A DNA stretch of 12,914 nt from Candidatus Bipolaricaulota bacterium (GTDB taxonomy: Bacteria > Bipolaricaulota > Bipolaricaulia > RBG-16-55-9 > DRXL01), in contig JANWXV010000005.1 in assembly GCA_025057405.1 (NCBI GenBank), positions 1 through 12,914 of the forward strand, read 5' to 3'. Shown here piece by piece: positions 1-7,700 of this stretch. The notes beneath the pieces were generated by a model. That model saw only the letters and a program-made list of their open reading frames with translations. It ran no database searches and was not told the DNA's origin. Each line of letters begins with the position of its first letter. Position 1 is the stretch's first letter. Both the position numbers and the translations under genes were made by a program.

Positions 1-548
1 CGCAGGGGCCGTTTGCGTTGCCCGACTATTACTTTGAGATCAAGCGCCAGCAAGTAGATGCGATGGCGAACGTCGGTGGCGTTTGGGGCGAGCTGCAAGA
101 GGAGTTTGCCAAGCTGTCAGGGCGTCGCTATCGCGGGTTTTTTGAAGCTTATAAGCTCGACGACGCTGATTATATTTATATAGTATTGGGAGCGACCGCG
201 GGGACAGCCAAAGTCGCGATAGATCGTCTGCGTCGGCAGCGCAAGCGCGTAGGGCTTTTAAAGCTCTGGCTCTTCCGGCCCTTCCCCGCTAGAGAGATCG
301 CGCAGATTCTGAAAAATCGAAGAGCTGTGGCGATCTTCGATCGAGCGCTCTCGCTGGGCAGTTGGGGGCCGCTCTACGCCGAGATCAGCGCGGCGCTGAA
401 CGCGATCAGCCCTCGTCCGGTGCTCTATAACTATATCTATGGGCTGGGCGGGCGCGACATCCGCCCGGAGCAGCTCATGGGGGTTCTCCAAGACCTAGAG
501 AGCCAAGCCGACCCCCAGGTGCAACGCTTTATTGGCCTGCGGGAGTGA
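1..548 (+). CDS. porA: Pyruvate-type 2-oxoacid:ferredoxin oxidoreductase, alpha subunit (3' part)
   Basis: This is the C-terminal part of a PorA-type subunit; the 5' end lies left of the window. Bases 1-2 finish a codon and the frame is open from base 3 (QGPFALPDYYFEIKRQQ...), so no start is visible here; an internal TTG at 18 is not the true start. The visible segment matches the C-terminal transketolase-like domain of the family: a strand ending in VLGATAGTAK, then LKLWLFRPFPAREI, then AIFDRALSLGSWGPLYAE and a closing YGLGGRDI motif. PorA and PorB together oxidise pyruvate (or a similar 2-oxoacid) with CoA to acyl-CoA and CO2, reducing ferredoxin in the cytoplasm, and can run in reverse. 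The stop is 6 bases before porB, so the two are cotranscribed. Gamma and delta subunits, if separate, would be upstream. Pyruvate is the most likely substrate but the sequence does not prove it. Confidence 0.9.
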   Translation, partial: QGPFALPDYYFEIKRQQVDAMANVGGVWGELQEEFAKLSGRRYRGFFEAYKLDDADYIYIVLGATAGTAKVAIDRLRRQRKRVGLLKLWLFRPFPAREIAQILKNRRAVAIFDRALSLGSWGPLYAEISAALNAISPRPVLYNYIYGLGGRDIRPEQLMGVLQDLESQADPQVQRFIGLRE

Positions 549-554
549 GTAGCT

Positions 555-1505
555 ATGCCCAATACGAAAGTCTTAGCCATACGCGAAGAACGCGAGAAGC
601 GCTTCACGGGGGCGCACGCGCTCTGCGCCGGCTGCGGCACCCCGATCGCCGTGCGCGCTGTGCTTAACGCCATCGAAGAACCCGTAGTGGTCGTCACGGC
701 CACGGGCTGTCTAGAAGTCGCTACGACGCGCTACCCCACGACGGCATGGAACGTCCCGTGGCTGCACGTGGCGTTTGAGAACGCGGCGGCGGTGGCCAGC
801 GGCATCGAGAGCGCCTATCGCGTCTTGCGCCGGCGCGGTGTGCTCTCTAAAGAGATTAGATTTGTCGCGTTCGCCGGCGACGGCGGCACCTATGATATCG
901 GGCTGCAGGCGCTCTCAGGGGCGTTAGAACGGGGACATAGATTTCTCTACGTCTGCTGCGACAACGAAGCCTATATGAACACGGGGAACCAGCGCTCCGG
1001 AGCCACGCCCATTGCTGCGCAGACGACGACCGCGCCCGTAGGCGAAGAGAGTTTTGGCAAGATCCAACGACGCAAAGACCTCACAGAGATTGTCGTCGCG
1101 CATCGCATCCCGTATGTGGCGCAGGCTTCGATTGGGGATTGGTACGACTTGGCGAGCAAAGTGCGCAAGGCGATCTCCCAAGACGGCCCGTCGTTTATCA
1201 ACGTGATGACGAGCTGCCCGCGCGGCTGGGGGCATGACTCTAACCAAACGGTGAAGATCACGCGATTAGCGATCGAGACGTGCTTCTGGCCGCTCTTTGA
1301 AGTCGAAGACGGTCGCTGGACGCTCAACTATATCCCTGAAGAGAAGCTGCCCGTAGAGATGTGGCTGCGCCCGCAGAAGCGCTTCGCCCATCTGTTTGAA
1401 CCCCAAGAGAAGACGGAATTGCTAAGAGAGATTCAAAAGCACGTAGATCGCGACTGGGAGAGACTGTTGCAACGCTGCGAGGTGAGCGCAGGTGCAAGCG
1501 TATAA
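555..1505 (+). CDS. porB: Pyruvate-type 2-oxoacid:ferredoxin oxidoreductase, beta subunit (TPP-binding)
   Basis: A 316-residue PorB-family protein, full length for the family. It carries the thiamine diphosphate site (FAGDGGTYDIGLQALSGA, followed by the CDNEAYMNTG segment) and the cysteines expected to hold the proximal 4Fe-4S cluster: C24 and C27 in CAGCG, C52 in ATGCLEV and C221 in TSCPRGW. The sequence RSGATP after the TPP motif is typical of pyruvate/2-ketoisovalerate-type beta subunits rather than of KorB. It forms the active site with PorA and passes electrons to ferredoxin. The ATG at 555 follows a GGGAGTGAG-like ribosome site made by the end of porA. The last 14 bases overlap the start of korD, which suggests translational coupling. 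Confidence 0.93.
   Translation: MPNTKVLAIREEREKRFTGAHALCAGCGTPIAVRAVLNAIEEPVVVVTATGCLEVATTRYPTTAWNVPWLHVAFENAAAVASGIESAYRVLRRRGVLSKEIRFVAFAGDGGTYDIGLQALSGALERGHRFLYVCCDNEAYMNTGNQRSGATPIAAQTTTAPVGEESFGKIQRRKDLTEIVVAHRIPYVAQASIGDWYDLASKVRKAISQDGPSFINVMTSCPRGWGHDSNQTVKITRLAIETCFWPLFEVEDGRWTLNYIPEEKLPVEMWLRPQKRFAHLFEPQEKTELLREIQKHVDRDWERLLQRCEVSAGASV
1479..1486 (+). promoter_or_regulatory. Ribosome binding site for korD
   Basis: GAGGTGAG lies inside the 3' end of porB, five bases before the GTG at 1492. It supports the GTG start of the ferredoxin-like gene and the 14-base overlap with porB. Confidence 0.6.
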
Positions 1506-1749
1506 GATCGGAACTTATGCGCTCTTGGTAGAGCCAAAGCGCTGCAAGGGCTGCGGGCTTTGTGTCTACAGTTGCCCCAAGCAGATTCTCTTTTTGAACG
1601 GATCGGGGAAGATCGCCGTCAAAGAGATCGAGCCGTGTATCTTCTGTCGAATCTGCGAGATGCGCTGTCCCGATTTTGCGATCTGGGTGGAGAAGGCCCT
1701 CACCCCCGGCCCCTCTCCCGTGATGACTCACGGGAGAGGGGTGGCGTAG
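1492..1749 (+). CDS. korD: 2-oxoacid:ferredoxin oxidoreductase delta subunit, 2x[4Fe-4S] ferredoxin
   Basis: An 85-residue dicluster ferredoxin-type subunit starting at GTG. Two CxxCxxCxxxCP motifs are complete: C18, C21, C24, C28 and C49, C52, C55, C59. The text CPDFAIWVE after the second motif is typical of KorD. It sits directly before korA, giving the common korD-A-B-C order, so it probably carries electrons from the TPP site to external ferredoxin. The last 17 residues (ALTPGPSPVMTHGRGVA) are not ferredoxin sequence: they and the stop codon are encoded by the palindromic repeat at 1695-1763, which has evidently inserted at or replaced the original 3' end. Both cluster motifs lie upstream, so function is probably kept. 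Assignment to Kor rather than Por rests on gene order and motif style. Confidence 0.88.
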   Translation: MQAYKIGTYALLVEPKRCKGCGLCVYSCPKQILFLNGSGKIAVKEIEPCIFCRICEMRCPDFAIWVEKALTPGPSPVMTHGRGVA

Positions 1750-1763
1750 CCGGGGTGAGGGCC
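1695..1763 (+). repeat. REP/MITE-like imperfect palindrome in the 3' end of korD
   Basis: Nested inverted repeats: an outer stem GGCCCTCACCCC (1695-1706) pairs with GGGGTGAGGGCC (1752-1763), and an inner 14-base stem CCCCTCTCCCGTGA (1710-1723) pairs with TCACGGGAGAGGGG (1728-1741) around a 4-base loop. The CCCTCACCCC...CCTCTCCC...GGGAGAGG...GGGGTGAGGG layout resembles a dispersed intergenic palindrome family seen in many bacterial genomes, whose translation typically reads LTPGPSP...GRG. It covers the last 17 korD codons and stop. There is no T-run after it, so it is not a standard intrinsic terminator; it could act as an mRNA-stabilising or processing structure between korD and korA. Confidence 0.85.
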
Positions 1764-1778
1764 AGTCAGAAAAAGAGT

Positions 1779-2885
1779 ATGAACAAGCAAGAGTTCGTCC
1801 AAGGGAATGAGGCATGCGCGCGCGGCGCGCTCTATGCAGGCTGTCGCTTCTTCGCGGGCTATCCCATCACACCGAGCAGCGAGATTATGGAGTACTTAGC
1901 GCGCGAGATGCCTAAAGTTGGGGGCGTCTGTGTTCAATTGGAAGACGAGATCGCTTCGATCTCCGCGGTGATCGGCGCATCGTGGGGCGGCGTCAAAGCC
2001 ATGACCGCTACGAGCGGGCCGGGGTTCTCGCTGATGCAAGAGAATATCGGCTACGCAGCGATCACCGAGACCCCGTGCGTGATCGTAGATTGCCAACGGT
2101 GGGGGCCGAGCACCGGGCAGCCCACCAAAGCCGCCCAAGGCGACGTGATGCAAGCGCGCTGGGGCACCCACGGGGATCACCCCGTGATCGTCTTGACGGC
2201 CTCGTGGGTGCGCGAGGTCTTCGAGATGACCGTGCTCGCGTTCAATCTCGCAGAAATATATCGCGTCCCGGTGATCTTGCTGTTGGACGAAGTCTTAGCC
2301 CATCTGCGCGAGAACGTCACGCTGCCCGTTGCGGGCGAACTCGAAGTCGTCGAGCGCCTTGAAAAAACAAATGGGAGAATGCTGAATTTTGGGGCTGGGG
2401 CGCATCTAATGATCACGGGCATGGCGCACGACGAGACGGGCTTCCCGGTGCAGGGCGAAAAAGCCGCGCAACACTTAAAGAGAATCGTCGGGAAGATCGA
2501 AGAGCACAAAGAGAGATTGATGCGCTATCAGGGTTTCTATCTCGATGATGCGGACTTCTTGGTCGTGAGTTACGGGATCACCAGTCGTGCGGTCGAGGCG
2601 GCCGTGGAGCGGCTGCGGGCTGGGGGCGTTCCTATTGGGTGGCTCGACCTGAAGATTCTCTGGCCCTTTCCAGACAAGTTGATCCGAGAGATCGCGTCTC
2701 ACGTGAAGTATATCTTAGTGCCGGAACTGAACTTGGGACAGCTTGTGAGAGAGATAGAGCGGGCGGCAGCAGGCCAAGCCCCGGTGGCTCATTTAGGGCG
2801 CGTGGACGGCTCGCTCATCACTCCAGAGGAGATCTGTAAATACGTCCAAGACGAGGTCGCTAGGGTACAGAGAGTGTGTCTATGA
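1779..2885 (+). CDS. korA: 2-oxoglutarate (2-oxoacid):ferredoxin oxidoreductase, alpha subunit
   Basis: A 368-residue KorA/VorB-type protein. Conserved text in order: GNEACARGAL near the start, AGYPITPSSEI (about 26-36), LEDEIASISAVIGAS (54-68), TATSGPGFSLMQENIGYA (76-93), the QRWGPSTGQPTKAAQGD block (106-122), WGTHGDHP, and FNLAEIYRVPVILLLDE (155-171). A C-terminal domain with ILWPFP (about 303-308) follows. With KorB it forms the 2-oxoacid decarboxylating, CoA-acylating core that exchanges electrons with ferredoxin. The ATG at 1779 fits the family N-terminus; the frame is open further upstream to 1560, but that stretch is korD and the repeat in another frame. No strong ribosome site is visible, only AGTCAGAAAAAG. 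The end overlaps korB by ATGA. 2-Oxoglutarate is the most likely substrate; branched-chain 2-oxoacids are possible. Confidence 0.9.
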   Translation: MNKQEFVQGNEACARGALYAGCRFFAGYPITPSSEIMEYLAREMPKVGGVCVQLEDEIASISAVIGASWGGVKAMTATSGPGFSLMQENIGYAAITETPCVIVDCQRWGPSTGQPTKAAQGDVMQARWGTHGDHPVIVLTASWVREVFEMTVLAFNLAEIYRVPVILLLDEVLAHLRENVTLPVAGELEVVERLEKTNGRMLNFGAGAHLMITGMAHDETGFPVQGEKAAQHLKRIVGKIEEHKERLMRYQGFYLDDADFLVVSYGITSRAVEAAVERLRAGGVPIGWLDLKILWPFPDKLIREIASHVKYILVPELNLGQLVREIERAAAGQAPVAHLGRVDGSLITPEEICKYVQDEVARVQRVCL

Positions 2886-3697
2886 CCAGAGATTATCGTC
2901 AGTATCTGAGAGTAGAGAAGTTGCCGCATGTGTGGTGTCCGGGCTGCGGGCACGGCATTATTACCCACGCGATTGCCAGCGCGATGGCCGACTTGCAGCT
3001 CGATCCCGATCAGATCGCCGTGCTAGGGGGCATTGGCTGTTCGGGCCGAGCGAGCTTTCTCTTCCAGACCGACGCGATGCACACGACCCACGGGCGCGCC
3101 GTCGCGTTCGCGACAGGGCTGAAGCTGGCGCGTCCCGATCTGCACGTGCTCTTGGTCATGGGCGACGGCGACGCGCTGGGCATCGGTGGGAATCACTTCA
3201 TTCACGCGTGCCGACGCAACATAGACCTGACGGCTGTGATTTATAATAACGCGATCTACGGCCAAACGGGGGGCCAGCTCGCGCCCACGACCCCGACAGA
3301 GAAGCGCAGCACGACCAGCCCCTACGGCAACGTCGAGCATCCGTTTGACATCGCGCGTCTGGCGATGGCCGCAGGCGCGACCTATGTCGCCCGCACGACG
3401 AGCTTTGATTTCCCAGAGATCGTGCGCTTTGTCAGACGGGGGATGGCTCATAAGGGCTTCTCCGTGATCGAAGTCCTCACGCAATGCCCGACGTATTATG
3501 GGCGTCTGAACGATCTGCGCGACCCGTCCCAGATGCTCTACGAGTTCAAGTCACACACCGTCTCTCTCGAAGAGTACCATCAGATGAGTCCTGAAGAGCA
3601 AGCGGGGAAGATCCCCATTGGGGAATTTCTCTGCGAAGAGCGTGCAGAGTTTATAGAAAGCTATTACGGACTATGTCAACTCGGCAGATCCGCCTGA
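2882..3697 (+). CDS. korB: 2-oxoglutarate (2-oxoacid):ferredoxin oxidoreductase, beta subunit (TPP-binding)
   Basis: A 271-residue KorB-family protein. It has WCPGCGHGI (C19, C22), GGIGCSGR (C53) and TQCPTYYG (C202), the four cysteines expected to hold one 4Fe-4S cluster, and the TPP motif VMGDGDALGIGG followed by the signature YNNAIYGQTGGQLAPTTP, which is diagnostic of the Kor/Vor class rather than PorB. The ATG at 2882 overlaps the korA stop as ATGA; a GTG two codons upstream (2876) is possible but less likely. Coupled translation with korA is expected. The 3' end overlaps korC by 25 bases. Confidence 0.92.
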   Translation: MTRDYRQYLRVEKLPHVWCPGCGHGIITHAIASAMADLQLDPDQIAVLGGIGCSGRASFLFQTDAMHTTHGRAVAFATGLKLARPDLHVLLVMGDGDALGIGGNHFIHACRRNIDLTAVIYNNAIYGQTGGQLAPTTPTEKRSTTSPYGNVEHPFDIARLAMAAGATYVARTTSFDFPEIVRFVRRGMAHKGFSVIEVLTQCPTYYGRLNDLRDPSQMLYEFKSHTVSLEEYHQMSPEEQAGKIPIGEFLCEERAEFIESYYGLCQLGRSA

Positions 3698-4224
3698 CCG
3701 GCGCGGGCGGTCAAGGGCTGGTGCTCGCCGGGATTATCTTGGCCGAAGCGGCGATGCGCGAGGGGTACAACGTAGCCGTAGCCCAGAGCTACGGTCCCGA
3801 AGCGCGTCTGGGGGCCAGCCGCGCTGAAGTGATCATCTCTACCGAGAAGATCGCCTACCCTCAAGTAGATCGTCCGGATCTGCTGTTGTGCCTGACTCAA
3901 GAGGCGTATGACAAATATATCTCGAACGTGGGAGAGCGCGCGCTCGTCTTAGTAGATTCCGGTCAAGTGCTCGTCCCAAACAGTAATCATCTGAAGCCTA
4001 AAGTGATAGCGCTGCCGCTGCAGCGAGCCGCGATGGAACAGATTGGGAGCAAGCTCGTGACCAACGTAGTGGCTCTGGGGGCGCTCAACGCGCTGGCGGG
4101 TATAGTCTCGTGGGAGCACCTCGCAGCAGCAGTGGCCGAGCGCACCCCCCAGAAATATCGCGCTCAGAATCTGAAAGCTTTAGACGTGGGACGCGCGCTG
4201 ACGGGCACGGCTTCTCCCGCGTAA
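3673..4224 (+). CDS. korC: 2-oxoacid:ferredoxin oxidoreductase, gamma subunit
   Basis: A 183-residue gamma-subunit-family protein. The N-terminus RQIRLTGAGGQGLVLAGIIL is the standard opening of this family, followed by AQSYGPEARLGASRAEVIIS (about 38-57) and a C-terminal NVVALGALNALAG segment. The gamma subunit is structural in the Kor complex and takes part in CoA binding. The ATG at 3673 places the family motif at the expected distance from the start and overlaps korB by 25 bases, so it is probably translationally coupled. It completes the korDABC set. Confidence 0.9.
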   Translation: MSTRQIRLTGAGGQGLVLAGIILAEAAMREGYNVAVAQSYGPEARLGASRAEVIISTEKIAYPQVDRPDLLLCLTQEAYDKYISNVGERALVLVDSGQVLVPNSNHLKPKVIALPLQRAAMEQIGSKLVTNVVALGALNALAGIVSWEHLAAAVAERTPQKYRAQNLKALDVGRALTGTASPA

Positions 4225-4231
4225 CGCAAAT

Positions 4232-4240
4232 GGGGAGGTG
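4232..4240 (+). promoter_or_regulatory. Ribosome binding site for the NuoE-like gene
   Basis: GGGGAGGTG lies just before the ATG at 4245 and identifies it as the start. The frame is open further upstream, but that part is korC read in another frame. Confidence 0.65.
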
Positions 4241-4244
4241 CTTT

Positions 4245-4721
4245 ATGTCGGTGGCTTCACACATGGATATTGATGAAGTCATCACCCGTTACCACGGCGG
4301 TCGCACTCATCTCATCTCGGTCTTGCAAGACCTGCAAGCAGAGTTCCACTGGTTGCCCCCGGAGATGCTCGCACAAGTTGCCCAGAAGATGGGCGTCTCG
4401 CTCGCTGAGCTTTTCGGAATCGTCACGTTCTATAAGTCGTTTCGCTTAAAGCCGCGCGGGAAGCATCTCATTACAGTTTGCATGGGGACGGCCTGCCACG
4501 TGCGCGGCGCCCCGCGCATCCTCAGAGAGCTTGAGACGCAGTTGCAGATCTCATCAGAAGAGACGACCCCCGATCAGTTCTGCACGCTGGAGACAGCCCG
4601 CTGCCTTGGAGCGTGTGCTCTAGGTCCTATCGTCGTCTGCGATGAAGAATATGAAGGGCAGATGACCAAGGCCAAAGTGGCTACTTTGCTCGAGCACCTC
4701 AGAAAGGAAACTCGCCCATGA
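4245..4721 (+). CDS. NuoE/HydC-like NADH dehydrogenase 24 kDa [2Fe-2S] subunit
   Basis: A 158-residue thioredoxin-like 2Fe-2S protein of the NuoE/HoxE/HydC/HndA family, of typical length. The N-terminal helical part (LISVLQDLQAEFHWLPPEML and LAELFGIVTFYKSF) precedes the cluster domain, whose four ligands are C79 and C84 (CMGTAC) and C120 and C124 (CLGAC followed by ALGP). The family passes electrons to or from the FMN of the NuoF-like partner, which is the next gene and overlaps by ATGA. No membrane or quinone-binding complex I subunits occur in the window, so it belongs to a soluble complex of the HydABC, NAD-dependent formate dehydrogenase or related type. It starts 20 bases after korC and is probably in the same transcript. 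Confidence 0.93.
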   Translation: MSVASHMDIDEVITRYHGGRTHLISVLQDLQAEFHWLPPEMLAQVAQKMGVSLAELFGIVTFYKSFRLKPRGKHLITVCMGTACHVRGAPRILRELETQLQISSEETTPDQFCTLETARCLGACALGPIVVCDEEYEGQMTKAKVATLLEHLRKETRP

Positions 4722-7700
4722 GAAGATTACAAGATCCCGCAACGTTAGAGCAATGGAGAGAGCAGATTCGCCAGCAACAGCGCCCTGAGAAGATCACCGT
4801 CTGTAACGGCACAGGCTGCCATGCCTACGGGTGCGAGAAGGTGACCCGCGCCTTTGTAGAAGAGCTGGAGCACCAGAAGCCGGGCCGCTCTATAGAAGTG
4901 AAAGCGACGGGCTGTCACGGCTTTTGCGAGCGCGGCCCCATTGTCACGGTCTATCCAGAGGGGATCTTCTATCAACAAGTCAAGCCAGAAGATGTCAGCG
5001 AGATCGTCCGCAAGACCGTGATCAACAAAGAAGTGCTCGAGCGCTTGCTCTATGTGGACCCGATGACGGGCCAGCGGGTCATTCATGAGTCGCAAGTGCC
5101 GTTCTATCAGAAGCAGCAGCGCCTTCTGCTGGGGGCCAACGGTCTGATCGATCCCACTTCGATAGAAGATTATGTAGCTCTTGGGGGCTACGGGGCGTTA
5201 GCCAAGGTTCTCTATGGCTGGTCGGCCGAAGAGGTGATTGCTGAAGTGAAGCGTTCTGGGCTGCGCGGGAGAGGAGGAGCAGGCTTTCCCACAGGACTGA
5301 AGTGGGAGCTTTGTCGGCAAGCCCGCAGCGATACTAAATATATTATCTGCAACGCCGATGAGGGAGATCCCGGTGCGTATATGGACCGCTCGCTCCTAGA
5401 GGGGAACCCCCATTCGGTCCTCGAGGGGATGATCATTGGTGCGTATGCGATTGGGGCGTCTCGCGGGGTTATCTATGTGCGCACGGAATATCCCCTAGCG
5501 GTGAAGAACGTCACGCGAGCGCTGGAGCAGGCGCGAGAGTACGGGCTGCTCGGCGATAGGATTCTCGGCGCTGATTTCAGCTTTGATGTTGAGATCAGGC
5601 GTGGCGCGGGGGCGTTCGTCTCTGGGGAGGAGACGGCGCTCATCGCTTCTATTGAGGGGAGAAAGGCCGAGCCGCGCCAGAGACCCCCCTATCCCGTGCA
5701 GCGGGGCCTCTGGGGCAAACCGACTGTTATTAATAACGTCGAGACCTGGGCGAATGTCCCATTAATTATTAATCAAGGCGCAGATTGGTATAGCCGTATC
5801 GGCACAGAGAAGAGCAAGGGCACGAAGATCTTCTCTCTGGTCGGCAAGATCCATAACACCGGTCTGGTCGAAGTGCCGATGGGCATTACACTCAAAGAGA
5901 TTATCTATGAGATCGGCGGGGGAATCCCGAGAGGGAAGAGATTCAAAGCCGTCCAGACGGGGGGGCCCTCGGGAGGCTGCATCCCCGCGGAGCTGCTCAA
6001 CCTGCCTATTGACTACGAGAGGCTGACCGAAGCCGGCTCGATGATGGGCTCCGGCGGCATGGTCGTGATGGACGAAGATACGTGCATGGTAGATGTCGCC
6101 CGCTATTTTATGGACTTCTTGCGCGATGAGTCCTGTGGCAAATGTCTCTCTTGTCGCGAGGGGACAGAGCGCATGTTTGAGATCCTCTCGCGGATTTGCG
6201 CAGGGCAGGGCCGCCCCTCTGATTTGGAACTCTTAGAAGAGCTGGCTCACGCGGTCAAAGAGACCTCGATGTGCGGGTTGGGGCAGAGCGCGGCCAATCC
6301 CGTGCTCTCCACGCTGCGCTACTTCCGTAAAGAGTATGAAGCTCATATTCTTCAGAAGCGCTGCCCCGCGGCCGTCTGCAGAGAGATCGTCTCTTCGCCA
6401 TGTCAGCACGCTTGTCCCATCGGCGCGGAGGTCCCTGTGTATATAGCGCTGATCGCGCACGGGCGCTTCGCCGAAGCATTAGAGGTCGTCAGAAAAGATA
6501 ATCCATTGCCGTCGGTCTGTGGCCGCGTCTGTCACCATCCGTGCGAGGCCAAGTGCCGCGCGGGCGACGGAGGCGAGCCGATCGCTATCAGAGCGTTAAA
6601 GCGCTTTCTCACCGACCACGCTCCTAGCCTGGGAGCACCCCGCCGTGCGGTCTTCCCTACGGGGGAGCGCGTGGCGATTATCGGTTCAGGGCCGGCAGGA
6701 CTGACGTGTGCCGCCGAACTAGCGCAGATGGGCTACCGCCCCACGGTATTTGAAGCGCTGCCCGTCGTCGGTGGGATGCTCGCCGTGGGCATTCCTGAGC
6801 ATCGTCTGCCCAAGAAGATCCTCCAGGCCGATATCGAAGCCATCAAAGCCTTAGGCGTGACGATACAGACCAACACGGCGTTGGGCAGAGAGATTACGCT
6901 CGACGGGCTTTTTGCTCAGGGATACAAAGCCGTCTTCATCGCCACGGGCGCTCACAAGAGCGTGCGCCTGAATATCCCCAACGAGGACGCCGAAGGCGTG
7001 CTCCCCGCGATGGAGTTCTTGAAAGCCGTCAACTTGAACGAAACGGTGAAGATCGGCCCGCGCGTGGGGGTCATCGGCGGCGGGAACGCCGCTGTAGATG
7101 CCGCAAGAGTGGCTCGTCGTCTGCCCGGCGTCGAAAGCGTCTCGATGATTTATCGTCGGACGCGCAACGAGATGCCTGCGTTCGCCGAGGAGATCGAAGC
7201 GGCTCTTGAAGAGGGCATCGCTATTCACTATTTGGCGGCGCCCAAGCGCGTCATCACTGAAGAGAATAGAGTGAAAGCGCTCGAGTGTGTGCGCATGAAA
7301 TTGGGTCCCGTAGAGAGCAGCGGGAGGAGGCAACCCTTGCCCATTGCAGGCTCGGAGTTCACGCTCGATCTCGACACGCTGCTGGTGGCGATCAGCGAGC
7401 AGCCGGAGATCGCTTTGCAAGACTCGCAGATAAGAGTCTCGCCGTGGGGGACGATCGTCGTTGACCCGGAGACGTTAGCAACGGATCGTCCGGGGGTCTT
7501 CGCCGGCGGGGATGTCGTCACGGGGCCGAAGACAGTGATCGAAGCGATGGCCGCGGGGAAGATCGCCGCTCGCTCGATAGATCAGTATCTGCGCGGCGTG
7601 CCCCTAACGCCGGAGTACGCTCTCACCCGGCCCTCACGCTATCTAGAGCCGAGCGTGCTCTCCGAAGACGAGCTGCTCACAGCGCGGCGCCCGCCGATGC

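Noticed and set aside
1695..1763. Hairpin as an intrinsic terminator between korD and korA
   Set aside because: No T-run follows the stem, and korA directly after it lacks its own promoter, so termination here would cut the korDABC operon.
1560..1778. In-frame upstream extension of korA by 73 codons
   Set aside because: It is korD and the palindromic repeat read in another frame; KorA family proteins begin at the GNEA region just after ATG 1779.
2876..2881. GTG start for korB two codons upstream
   Set aside because: ATG 2882 forms the common ATGA stop-start overlap with korA and is the stronger start codon.
4110..4244. Longer NuoE-like protein starting inside korC
   Set aside because: The extra residues are korC in another frame, and a good ribosome site precedes ATG 4245.
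6851..7420. Antisense open frame of 189 codons inside the fusion gene
   Set aside because: Lies opposite the conserved GltD-like FAD/NADPH module, has no recognisable domain or ribosome site and looks like a GC-rich shadow frame.
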